Assembly: GCA_009733575.1 (NCBI GenBank)
Contig: ML769536.1
Span: 62,001 to 126,000, forward strand
Direction: 5' to 3'
Length of the DNA stretch: 64,000 nucleotides
Source of the DNA: Gymnopus androsaceus JB14
Taxonomy: Eukaryota; Basidiomycota; Agaricomycetes; Agaricales; Omphalotaceae
In this document: one piece after another, positions 45,734-57,284 of the stretch
How positions within the stretch are numbered: position 1 is the first letter of the stretch
How the letters are laid out: the number at the start of each line of letters is the position of its first letter
Made by a program: the position numbers and the translations under genes
The notes under the pieces: generated by a model
Seen by the model: only the letters and a program-made list of their open reading frames with translations
What the model was told of the DNA's origin: nothing
The model's database searches: none

Positions 45734-46965
45734 ACTTGAGGAAGAGATAAAGAGAGGAATCAAGGAAGAAGAATAGACATAGGACGGAACCAATCTATAT
45801 CGTATAAGAGGGATGTTGTGTATTCCATATGAATATTAGAACATGATCGCATGTGTTGCCCAAAATAGCCTAACGAGACACACACTCATTAAACCTGCTA
45901 CTCTTGACGGAACGGAATCGGAGCCATCAAAGATCAAAGAATCACAAACTAATTTAGACGGTTTGTATACAACTTCAAACCGTTGATATCAGACGGATAT
46001 ACGGGTCCAATGCGAGAGCTTACATTCGTGGACTGCATCAGAATTACTGCCACTACTTCTGGCAACGTGGTAAGAAATGCCTATTCCGAGTAGCTGGAAA
46101 CAATCTCGGCTTGCAGTCCAATAAGAGTTTGAGGATTTTTCATTAGAGTCCGCCGGATGAGCAACATTTTGATGGGAGGAATAAGCAGTCGAGATCTCCG
46201 CGAGTGAGGCATGCTGGAATCAATAAAAAAGCGACAACGACGTGGCGGGTTCAAAAAACACCTGAGCTCCAGCTAGCATGCGCATCAGCACTGAATCGGA
46301 ATCGAAATGACCAGTAGATTCAGTCACGTATTGTAGGAGTAATGGTTGGTAACGATCAATATCCATAGAGATTCGAGCAGCCAACAATTGAGTTACAGCG
46401 AGTTCAGAAGCGTCATGCTCCTAGATATAAGAGTCACATGATACGGCCGCCGCTTCATTTGAACCTATGCAATATTCTTCATATTATTCTTCGTCAAGAT
46501 CTGTTGTGTACTTGCTGCAACCCCTAAATGTTACAACATCGCCGTGCACGCTGCGCGGTAGACTTCGCAATCACACCGTTGAGCCGAACGGGAAGGGAGC
46601 AAGAGAACAAGAGCGGGAATTTGGCAGTTCGGTTAAGAGCGAACGGCGCTTTTGAACGGTTCCGTTTTTTCATACGTCTTCAATGTTTCGGAATCGCATG
46701 CAACTGTTGAACACCTGGGTAATCATAAACTTTGTCTGTCCACGCAGGCGGATATAAGCCCGGTAAAACGGAGGGCTCAGATCACCCAAAAATGATCTGC
46801 AGTCAAAGATGATGATCTGCAGTTGAGTTCGATCCGATCCAATGCATCGACTTGGTTGCATTGGTCCCGGCTACCACTGCAGATGCGATATATAGGTGTT
46901 CCCTCGGGCTTACATCTGTTGGGTTCTGGCTTAACTCACCTTCTTTCACCTTCCTTTTCTTTCAC
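45734..46965. other. Shared divergent upstream region of the two DUF6534 genes
   Basis: About 1.2 kb between the two start codons. No gene recognised; short frames such as 46467-46655 lack support. Probably contains both promoters. Confidence 0.4.
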
Positions 46966-49137
46966 TATGGAGTCTACAACCAGCAAAATGTGGGATACGG
47001 GTTGCTTATTTTTCATCACTAATTGGAGATACCTACAGATTTACTCCTCTCTTTATTGGAACGCTTCTTAATATTTTGCTTCTTGGCGTAAGTACTAGTT
47101 ATTCTCTCTGGATACCCTCCCGTTGACAGACTTCTTCGTTCAGGTCACTTCGATGCAGGTGAGGAAAATGCATATTGTTGTATTGTAGTATTTCGTCAAA
47201 CGTTTGAACAGGCCCTCTACTATTTTCAAACTTACAAGAGGTAGTAATCAACTCTCTATCCATCGCCACGTCACTCATGGGCTCCAAGAGATCCTATCTG
47301 GTTTCGGCTTCTAGTTAGTATTCAAGTATTAGCTGCAGAAAACTTGATCGCTCATGGATGGTTCCAGGTATCTTACCTCACGCTTGCTGAATTGGTGAAC
47401 ACGATCTGTGACATTGCTATAGTGTATGAACCCCTTATCCTTCGATACGGTAGGTCAATCCGAACGCCCCCAATTCAAGCAGTAATCGCTCACTGAATGT
47501 CATCCAGGTTCCCCGGTTCCGTTTACCCCGAAGTGTGAGCTCAGTGACAGCCTCTTAACCTTTCCAAGCTGACTCGCTTAATCTCACAGTCCTTCCTGCA
47601 GGTGAACGCATAGAAGAATCGCTGACATTTTATGAAAACTAAAATGCATTTCCTTCATTAGACGCAGTCATTACCGCTCTCATTTCGACCCCTGTGCAAT
47701 TGTTTATGGCATGGCGTATCAAAAAAATCACGAAATCGACTTTACTATGCGCTTTAACCACGTTCGCGTCGCTCTGTTCGCTTGGTGAGTGCCAAGTTGA
47801 TCTCAGATGGTGGCCCCACTGATACCCTCTCGAAGCGGGCGGCGTCTGGTTATCAATATCAAGCATCACTGACAGTCCGTTCAACCAGAGCCAAAGTTCT
47901 CAAGGCCCCGATAGAACCCCGGTATGTGAAATATATCGCCCGTATTAATCGACTTATTTGAGAGCGCGCAAGGTCATCATTTGGTTAGCGTTCTCTGGAG
48001 CGACGGATCTCTTAATCATATTTATCGTAGCGGGCTCGCTGGTCAGCTTCATGGCATATCTCCTCTCACTAACGCCCTCGTTCTAAATTGTGGCCAAGTA
48101 GATGAAAAAGCGAAAACGTTATCACGATGCTAGCAATGACCCAGCCTTGGATTCTACATTCAATCGAGTAATAATGCGCAAGTTAAATTGTTTTATATCG
48201 ATCCCGCCAGTGCTAATCTTTCTATCTAGTCAGCATCCAGACTGGATCGGTTACAGCCTTTGCTGTTCTAACGGAGCTGGTTGTTTTTCTGACTATCAAT
48301 GTGAGCCCACATTTCTACACTTCCATCATTAAACCTAATTTAAATTCTCATTATCTTAGGGAGTACCATAGTTCGTATCTGATTCAGTCCTCATGACCGA
48401 ATGTGCAGTGTCCGATTATTCTTCAGCTTTTTCATCTGGGACCTGATACTTTCGAAACTATATACCAACTCTCTTCTGACATCGTGAACGAATCCTTGCA
48501 TCTCATTCGAATTTTTGTGCTTATCGTTCTGCTCGTAGGCTCAACTCACGACCTCCAAAAGGTAACCAGAAATCCTAGACTCCCGGCTCCAAACGCCCTT
48601 TTCCTGGGTGAATCCCCGACCACTACTATGCAAACAGTCAGCACTTCCTTGCAGGTACGTCTTGAGCTAGGTAATGGCGCATTAGTTGGTTAATCTCTGG
48701 TTCCAAAGACTGAAGATATTATGAGGAGTCGAAGAACAGTCAGTTATCTCGCACACCTTTTCTTCTCCCGCTGATCGATGGGTCGAGTATAGAGCATTAC
48801 TGATCCTGACATTGAGCTTTACCAGCTAAATACATCTCCCAAAAGCCTACTTTCGCTTCCACCGACATCAAAACCTCCTGTCAACGGGAATCAATCCCCG
48901 GCACCAAGACCGAGATATGATAGCTCTCCAACACATGCAATTCTAGCACCTTTCCCTCGAACTAGCTCAGTCATTGATATCAATAGGAACAATCCGAGCT
49001 CCCGTTATAATGATCGGAAACCTGCTATATATCCCCCTACTAAGGATTTCGAAGTGGGTGGCCAGGCTGTAACCGTCTCTCCGATGGATCTGGAATCTGG
49101 TCGAGGAATGGTTTATCAATCATCAGGACGTTTTTAA
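46966..49137 (+). CDS. DUF6534-type multi-pass membrane protein (paralogue 2)
   Basis: Start ATG 46966 (MESTTSK), phase-2 intron of 52 bp, then FTPLFIGTLLNILLLG, small exons VTSMQ and ALYYFQTYKR, RDPIWFRLL, VSYLTLAELVNTICDIAIV, YEPLILRYG, a short exon ending FLPAD, AVITALISTPVQLFMAWRIK, KITKSTLLCALTTFASLCSL, VIIWLAFSGATDLLIIFIVA, KKRKRYHDASNDPALDSTFN, IQTGSVTAFAVLTELVVFLT, FFIWDLILSKLYTNSLLTS and LNSRPPK. It ends with a Pro/Ser-rich tail (SPMDLESGRGMVYQSSGRF) at TAA 49135-49137. Motif order and intron phases parallel paralogue 1, so the pair arose by inverted duplication. All introns are about 50-60 bp. No clear damage. Exon joins in the 3' third are approximate. Confidence 0.72.
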
Positions 49138-49493
49138 TACAGTAGATGCTTTAGTGTTGCTATACTTTGGTACTTGACACATGGACATTGCATGGACACT
49201 GCATGGATAAATATAGAGAGGGCTAACTCAACATTCTCAAGTGCTTGACATAAGCTGGAGCAGTTGGTGCAAGAAAACAATCCATATTCCAGGACAGTTC
49301 AAGTACAGTACAACACCACAATCACTAACATATTGTTACAAGTGGCACTAGTTGAATAATGCCATCATCCCGATTCTTTTTTTTGTTCGTTTTCCTTCTT
49401 CTTGCCGAGTAGCACTAGTTGAATAATGCATTCCGATCCTTGTTTTTTTTAAATATTTTCTGGAGCTGTTCGGAGCGGCGGGCCATGCGAAAA
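49138..49493. other. Convergent 3' flanks, no gene seen
   Basis: Short AT-rich stretch between the DUF6534 and DUF2235-DM9 genes, which end toward each other. Confidence 0.4.
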
Positions 49494-52248
49494 TCAAGCA
49501 AAAACAAGAACGTTGTAGCTCTCGACAGTATGTTCTTCGCCCTGGTAAGGGAATTGTGCTATTCACGCACCACATGAGTCAGGAGCATCAGTATATTCGT
49601 AAGATCTTACCGTAGCCTCCAACTTTGACTTTGCCGGGGAACACGATAGTAGAAGAAATCGCTCCTTGTGCTATAAAGAGGGATTCCCTATCTTCTCCCA
49701 TACCTCCTCTAATAATCAAGTAGTAAGTGACAAAAATACATGTACCCGAGGTAAACTCACCGAACGGGTACAGCCCCGCCGGCGAGTGCTTCGAGAGAGA
49801 ACCTTCCGGATACTGAAGCCCAACGAACGGACGATTGATTTCCAATGAGAACCTCGTAGCCTTCGCTGATCTGAAATGAGCTCAAGTGAGCAACAAAAGA
49901 AAGGTATTTTGTATGGCACCCGACTGACCACAATTTCCCTCCCGCCGTAGCTGATGTACATCGTGCCACGATCAATCTTGCCGGGTTCTGCAGTGTTCAG
50001 CGCAGAAAATCAGAAACGAAACAGACGTCGAATTACACAAAAATACATACGAATCCCTCCCTAGGGTGACGAACAGTTAATAGTAGATTCATTTTGGGTT
50101 CTGCGGCGCTTACCTCGTAGGGTGCACGAGCGACGACTATCTGTCTTCCATCAGCTTCCCGACCACCCACGATTGCGTTAGAAGGGAGCAGTCCCTTCCC
50201 AGGAACCTAAACAAAGTGTAATCAGTAACCCGTACACACGCTGAGGAAAACCATCTGTTACCCAATAAACACTCTGGCGGATAACAACACCAGGGGAATC
50301 GACAGCGGGAGGTGGAGCTCTCACCTACATCCAAAACCAGTCGTTAAAGTTACGGTATGAATCTTGAAGACATAGTGACCTACACCCGTTCCCAATGGTC
50401 CTTGCAATACTGTTCAAACGTATTCAAAGGAGGATACTGCGGCACAAATCCACTTCCAAAATACTTTTGAATAAAGGTCATAGTGACCATGTAATCTGGA
50501 GACTTGAGCTGCTGAGGAGAATATTTGACGCTTTCATGGAAGACAGAATTTTGGGTAATCTGCTTGCTTTCGAGGCGCGTTTCGTGTCCAATGACGGGTC
50601 GGATGTAAATAGGAGTTTCCATGTAGGCATTGTGTGGCTGAGAGGTACCCCAAGCTTCAGGTGCGGCTTGGGCGTAGGATCGTAAGAAATCGAGGTCTAG
50701 GTTAACGAGAGATTGAATTTCTCCCTGTTATATTACATTCAAACGAATCAAGAGCGTTGAAGATTGAACTCACTGCCATCCAAAAGACCGCGATATCGGC
50801 CAGCTCATGGCGCTCATAGCCTCCGCCGACATCAGAGTGAGCTCCTGCGAACCAAACCTATGTGACAAAGCTCAGTAGTAAAAGCAATAGGGTAGCGAGG
50901 ATTTTACCTGTTTGAGGATTTGACCGGATTTCAATCCGCCCTCGGGAGTCGTCCAAAGAGTGGGAAGGAACTTCTTCCGATTTTCCTGCATAGAGACTCC
51001 ATGAAGAGCAACCTTGACTGTCGCCGGGAGAGTTGTATCGCTGATGTTCAAAGCATCGATCTCTTTATAGACCGAGCCGACAGTATCCCAGACTCCAACG
51101 AGTCTAGTCGTTAAAAATGTTATCAATGAAACATGAAAGCACCCATGGGAAACATACTTGATAGTAGGGTGTCGAGTGTCGGGAGGAATGGTGGGGGTTT
51201 CCTTGTCTATAAGTTGGCGCCAAATCTCGAAGAAGAGTCCGAGGTTGTGACGAGTCAATAAACCGATGCTGTCCTAAGGTGTTGTCTGCCGTGTTAGTAT
51301 GGTTTGGCACACGCTGTGAAAGAGCTCGACGACCCACAATCAATCCGGATATTTTCCTCGCGGTATAAGCGCCTCTGTTGGTGAAGATGTGAAAAAATGG
51401 TCCTAATATATGTATGCCAATCTTATTACCTGGAGAAGCTATGGGAGACAGGTCAAATACGGGTTTGGCTATATTGGAAAAAGCAGTTCTCACCCAAAAA
51501 GACAGATTTCGTCCCCGTCCTCAAAGTTCTGAGCGATGAATACATAGGCATCACGGATCTTACTCGCTACAAAGCGTTTGAGATACTGAATAATCGACCA
51601 GAGAGTCTTACTCACCGACGGCAGTTCCAAGGGCCTCTATGTATAAGTGTCGTTGAATTACCAGTGAATTATTCAAAGTTGAAGTTGAAGCAACGTACGC
51701 ATGGCGGTCGTCCCAGTGACAGGGTCACCTTTGAAGTTGGCTTCAGAGCCTACGCCACTCTGATAAAAGACAACTTGTTTGTTTCCATTCCTAGACACCG
51801 ACGGTTTCAGCAAGACCCCAAGAGTTCCTATATTGCTTACGCATCAACAGCTTTCACGGAGCGCGCTGTGTATTATTTGATCAGGATGGGATCCTGGATG
51901 GACAACGAACGAAGCTCACCAAGGCGCAATACATTTGTAGCATACTGCTGGTTCCCACCGCCGTAAACGACTGGCAGCGAAACGCTCGTATCAGAGCTTG
52001 AAAAAAGCCAAACTAGATTATCAACATACGAGCAAGAGAAATCTGTTGTTCTAAAAGAAACGAATGATGAGCTGGTATTCTAGTACTGGACAGCGGCCTC
52101 TTCTTACCAGCGTTCAAATGTAGACTCTCGTCCATAGCTACATTATGAGGGTTAGCATTGAGGACTAAGGATAAATAAATCTCTTACTAGGCGGCGCCAG
52201 AGCCCCGTCCATACCAGTTCCATCGCAGAAGACAAGCAAAGTTTTCAT
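49494..52248 (-). CDS. DUF2235 (Tle1-like) alpha/beta-hydrolase fused to C-terminal DM9 lectin-like repeats, micro-exons
   Basis: Exons in phase: 52248-52188, 52137-52108, 52042-51920, 51850-51841 (10 nt), 51790-51699, 51636-51616 (21 nt), 51566-51494, 51438-51430 (9 nt), 51374-51338, 51273-51158, 51103-50908, 50857-50774, 50724-50386, 50324-50262, 50206-50114, 50060-50051 (10 nt), 49987-49929, 49870-49761, 49708-49611, and a last exon to about 49494. DUF2235 motifs: MKTLLVFCDGTGMDG, VVFYQSGVGSEANF, GTTAMQALGTAV, GDEICLFGFSRGAYTARK (nucleophile elbow), LVGVWDTVGSVYKE, VWFAGAHSDVGGGYERHEL. The C-terminal part has NAIVGGREADGRQIVVARA, GTMYISYGGREIV, GYEVLIGNQSSVRW and PGKVKVGGYG, typical of DM9 (DUF3421). 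DUF2235 relatives include phospholipase effectors; DM9 domains can bind mannose. The final splice is ambiguous: the expected ending EEHTVESYNVLV is one base out of phase. Confidence 0.8.
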
Positions 52249-53742
52249 GTCGAATGATTTGTATGTTGTGTGTTTAGTAGCAGATCGATTGGGTTGTGGA
52301 TGATACTTTCTTGCTGTTATGAGGATACCTTTATATCTTTTTTGACCAGCGTGTTCTAAACTCGGTAGAAGAGATGTCCGCCGAGGAATGGAGATATTGC
52401 TTGTTTCTCCACATATAGCGGTAATTCCAAAAGGGTCTACTGTTACTTGAACATTAACGCTGCCTGTCATGTTTAAATTTGAGTGCTGCAAAACTTACCC
52501 ACAAACCGTCTTGAAGAGGGCCACCGCTAGTAGCCAGCAGGCTTTGGAATTTCAAAAGAGAAGTCGGTTGCATGAATGGCGACTTTCTTTCCGTGAATAT
52601 CGCCGAGAGAAGGACATGAATTTCACTGTCGTACATACCTACTCTCCTTCATTGGGGTTAGGTCGGGGCTAGAATGTGTAGGATATTAGATTGACCTGAG
52701 GCGACTCCTGGCCAAGACTATACTGTTAATGAGCGGCTGGTTCTATAATTTTTTGCGTTTATATTCATTGAACCTTGGAAACTGCGAGAATAACCTTGAA
52801 CGTAGAATTCGGGGGAAAATGTCTCGCCTTGAGATAATAATTGAGCCCCATGCCCAGGTTGGAACAAAAATGACCAATGTCGTTGTTCGCTGCACGCTGC
52901 CAAGTTTGCCACCGGATGCCCTACACATTCACCACTGATAACCGCGGTTAGGGCTCTAAGAAGGGCAGTCAGCTACGAAAATAGCGAATCTATTTGGGTG
53001 AGGAGACATAAACTTGATAGGATTCTCGATTCCTCATACATTCGAAAATATGTCCGTCTTGTGCAGTGGAGATGCAATCGAAGTTATTTTTGCCTATCCA
53101 CACATACGGTGGAGCAGAAAGATACTGGGGTTGTTTTCTGTATGTAATCCTGCTTCCTGTCAGCTTTTGGTTAATGGTTCGCCACGGAATATACGTGCAA
53201 AGGCATAAATAAATAGTATATGCATTTACTATTCATTGAGATTTGAGATCTCCAAAAGAGAACTCGCGTATACATATCCTGAGTTGTGAGAGGTTCTTCA
53301 ACATCAATTTCACCGTTTGTTTTGGCATGGAACATGTATGGGCATTGGTCTGGATTTTCGGGACTAAGACATCTATACGACCCGTGGATGTCATTAGTAT
53401 AGGTTAGAGCTTCATGAACTGAAGCAATGTAACCAGATACAGAAATGAAAACAAGTTGGTGATAGTTGCGAGTAAAAAGTTCGAAAGTTCGAGTTAAAAG
53501 TTCATGTTCTGCGGCTGCTTGCCGATGCGCGTCACAGCGAGCACTTAGGATATCGCAAGAGTCATCATCACCAGCTCACCAGCTCAGGCGAACATATTCG
53601 AAGCTACAAGCTCAGTACGAGGACCGCCACAGCCGCAATCGGTACAATCCGGCTTTAGCAATCACAAGCTATTGAGTCTAGGAATTTTCCGCGGTCGCTT
53701 GTTCCCAGCTTCCGAATCTTTCCTCCTCCTTCAGTAACTATC
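52249..53742. other. Intergenic, no gene supported
   Basis: Probable promoter of the DUF2235-DM9 gene on the left side. Short frames on both strands (for example 52454-52636 minus, 52729-52938 plus) have no recognised motif. CACCAGCTCACCAGCTCA is a small direct repeat near 53568. Confidence 0.35.
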
Positions 53743-54194
53743 ATGGTCCTTGGTCCTACCGCGCGCATGCTCCTTCCTTATCTCAACTTCACCATCGCCA
53801 CCTCTGCTCTCGTTTTTCAAACCACAGTACTATATCCCTGGCACCATGAGCTAGAAGCGGCGTTCAATAAGCTCAAACAAGAACAACTTGAGGTGTTGAA
53901 GGACTTTCATGAAGTCAAGCTGGGGAGAATAGAGGAGCTTGAACGCAAACTTCTAGATTTAAACGGGGAAATGCGCCAGGTGAGATGGTCTAGATATCGT
54001 CTTGATTAAGCTCAATGGTTCTAAACAGGATTGATCTAATCCTTATCCATTTCATCGTCGTTGAATTCCTGTTAACATCACATTCACTTTGGCTTTTAGA
54101 ACAAAGCTGGCGTCAACGCGAAGCTAGTATTCGTCAACTGCTACAGACTACGGGGGTCGATGGCTCGATGACGGTGAATTTCCTTCTACAATAG
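53743..54194 (+). CDS. Small protein with hydrophobic N-terminus and coiled coil
   Basis: ATG 53743 opens MVLGPTARMLLPYLNFTIAT, a hydrophobic segment, then PWHHELEAAFNKLKQEQLEV and RIEELERKLLDLNGEMRQ, a strong heptad pattern. A second segment in another frame (SWRQREASIRQLLQTTGVDG, stop at 54194) looks like its continuation. No canonical intron joins the two cleanly: GTGAGA at 53980 gives a stop, while weak GTCTAG or GTCTTG donors keep the frame. Not recognised as a named family. Length would be about 110-120 residues. Confidence 0.45.
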
Positions 54195-54570
54195 CATTTG
54201 TCTGTCTCACTGAAAAAATACCATCACCTACCACAGCCTCGCGGCCCTTGCCTGATACTGTCGACGATACTTGACCAAGCCTAGAATGCAGATTATAGAT
54301 CATAGTTCATCCTTATTTAAAGATGCATTACTTTGTCGCCCCTACTGAGTAGTGCAAGTAGATGAGCGGCGTAGATTTTTGATGGCAATATGACTTTACA
54401 AACCCTCCATTCCACATAGCTCGATGTATCGTTCATTGTGTTGGCCCTACTTGGCAATCGATATCCCGACACTATAACAATATGCGTGGGAACGATTCTT
54501 GTCTCTTAGCCTCTCTTGTTCCACCACGTCTGTACACGCGAATAATCTCCAACCTGCTGTCGAGCTCCAA
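54195..54570. other. Intergenic, no gene seen
   Basis: Likely promoter of the following DUF4246 copy. Confidence 0.4.
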
Positions 54571-57146
54571 ATGGCCCGCTCAAGAGACGCCAGCTCGGAA
54601 TCCCAAAAACGGCGTCGTAAACCAACTACTGAGGACCTAAACATTTCTGTCTTGCGGTGAAGGAGAAGAATAACTGGAAAAACAAGATAATGGATGAAAA
54701 AATCGTGTTGAAATGGGCGATCGAGGCAGAGCTTATTCCGCAAGACTCCGAGTTCTTGACAGGTGAAGCCTTGGAGGCTATCAGGTATCCTCGGTCCTTT
54801 ACTACAGTATCTCTTTGCCTCATTACTGATCTGATTTACACCTAGTGAGCTTCGGCGCTCAGTTCTGACAATCCGTCAGTTAGATAAGAATGTCTCTTTG
54901 ACAAAACAATTCAGATGCCAGCGCGAAGTTTGAGGGCATAACTAGCATTGATTCAGACTTCAAAAACGCGTTGAAATACGCTCGTGGTTCAAAGTACGGC
55001 CTCTGCGAACCCTGAATTGAAGGAAACGGGACTAGGTGTTTATATTTCGGATGACTTGGTGCCAGCTTCCGTTCATGACGAGGTAGGATGGTCTGTACTC
55101 TCCATGAAACGGTTCTAATGAATCTGAACTTTTATTCCAGCTAGTACGCGAGCTGGATGCTCTGGCTGCCAGGGAACCTCAGAGACTATCATCCAGGTTC
55201 ATTCGGAAAGGTATTGTTGACCCTCTGTCTTATGAGCCAACTTGAACTGGCTCTCTTAGGTCCAAGATCTCATTCACCCATCCTTGTGTAAGCTTTCAGT
55301 CTAAGCAAGCTCACTTCACACTACAGATTGATTGATGTTCTTCTAGACCCATATGTCGCCGGAGTCACTCCAACCTCTTCACCTGACGTTAAAATTCCAC
55401 CTACTCGTGACGGAATATTCAAGACGGAAATCAATAATCTCTACACTCAAACCATGACTTCAGCCTATGCCTGGATACCATCCGTGTTCAAGTATTTCGC
55501 CTGATGGGACAGATGTTCATACAGATTCGTACATCAATGGACTTGGCCATCGAGAGGAGTTTCCTGGTCTTTTCAGAGTACTCGAAAAGATGTTTCTCCT
55601 TTCCCTGCCTCATTTTGAGAAGACTACTGAGCAAAGTATAGATTACGATCCACAAGAATCTCCATCTGGTTCGTCATTTGGTCTTTGTGGGATTCGATTT
55701 CCTGACATAATCTGGGTTACTATTAGTTGCTCGTTGGCTCGAGCGTAAGGAATTTGCTCGTGACAACGAGGGCGCTCTCACGCGGCAGATGTGGGACGAG
55801 TTTCTTGCCAAGCATAAGAAGAAGTGGGATGCTCAAAAGCTCCGGGAGCGACAAGCGAAGGAAAACCTTCGTGAAGATATCCGGCAAGAGAAAAATACCA
55901 AGAAAAGTTGTTATGATCTCGGTGATGAACTCGTTGCTTCGGAAACCTATAAGGGACAAGAATTAAAGGTCATCGTAAAGGTCTGTTTCTCGGGCTCCAC
56001 TTATTATCTTTGTACTCATCATTTTGAAGGCGGCCAATTACACTTTAGCACCAGGCAGGGAATACGAAGGAGCCTGGCACATGGAAGGAATGGTTTGTGC
56101 TTATTACTGCCATTAAAATTCCAACCGATCCCAAATTTCAGCCCCATGAACAAATTGTCGCTTCGGTTATCTACTACTATGACACCGACAGCGCTATCGA
56201 GGATAAGGGGCTTAGTTTTCGCAAGTTCCGAGACTCGACAGAGGACTTTCCTGCTGTTGAAGATTCTGAATACAGACATGAGGTTCAATTCTTTGACCTG
56301 ACGCTTCAGAGTATGTATTGAGCGTGCACTTTAGGACTTTCAGCTCTCTTTCTACAGAAATGGCGATGATATGGTTGAAGAAGAGGATCAAGTCGATCAC
56401 TATCCTAGTGACTGGGAAACTGAGCTTGATGACGAAGGTACTTCCCATCCAGTGTACACTAGCTCTTTTCCAATGTTCATCGAGTTGGGTACTGTACCAA
56501 CAACGAACTTCAATTCGGAGGGAAGCAATGGCACAGGCCGTATGCTTTCGTTTCCAAACTGGCTCCAGGTATGCGTATGATTTCAATAAACCCTCACATT
56601 ACTTATAAAGCTATGTACAACGAATAGCATAAAGTAGAATCGGTCAGAAACATCTCCAATAGCGGCGAAGGCGTGGTAACAAGGAAAAATTGTAGTGCTC
56701 TTTTCTCTTCGCTATCATTCATACTCACGATATATCATCGATCAACTAGCTCTGTTTCTTCCTTGTTGATGACGAATTGCAAGACTGCCATGGGTTCAGC
56801 TTCAGCGGGCTTGAGAACATGAACGTCCTAACCACCGCGCAGGTTCCAATGCAAATGCGCAAATGCAATCAAGCCACACTACTAAAGCTCCTTCCCTGGA
56901 TTTCCGCTAAAATCACTGGGGGGACGCCACTTCCTCCGGAACTGGTGACGATCATCTGGGAGTATGCTTCTGCGGGAACGATGACGAGGGAGGAAGCGGA
57001 GGGGCATCGGTTGCGACTGATGGAAGATAGAAAAGTTGGGAGTCGTGCGGGTCAATGGGTATGATTTTACTTTTTCCAATGATTTTCTGAAAATGAACGG
57101 GTTTTTCAGAACACTTATTCGCTTTGCGAACATTGACAAGCGCTAG
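54571..57146 (+). pseudogene. DUF4246 protein gene, copy 1 (frameshifted)
   Basis: From ATG 54571 (MARSRDASSESQKRRRK) the frame is lost near 54640, where comparison with copy 2 shows one base missing before the CLAVKEKNNWKNKIMDEK segment. It continues ALKWAIEAELIPQ-like, LTGEALEAI, then LVRELDALAARE, a segment to SAYAWIPSVFK, a second 1-bp shift near 55495, SPDGTDVHTDSYINGLG, LFRVLEKMFLLSLPHFEK, a charged helical linker (WDEFLAKHKKKWDAQKLRER), LGDELVASETYKGQELKVIV, APGREYEGAWHMEG, HEQIVASVIYYYDTD, YPSDWETELDDEG, FIELGTVPTTNF, GRMLSFPNWLQ, and an end near 57146 (RFANIDKR). This order is that of fungal DUF4246 proteins, which carry a WHxEGM segment resembling 2-oxoglutarate oxygenases. Two or more lesions suggest a pseudogene. 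Confidence 0.6.
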
Positions 57147-57284
57147 CACTTTCATGGTGGATAGCAATTACTTCTTTTTGGGTTTAGTATGTGAGATCCT
57201 AGTTGACGCGGGAACAATGACGTTGTACGAAACCTCTTTCTTCTGTTCCACTACGTCTGTACCCGAATAATTTCGTTGAACCTA

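Noticed and set aside
51397..51966. 189-codon plus-strand frame
   Set aside because: Antisense shadow of the DUF2235 exons, which carry the family motifs on the minus strand.
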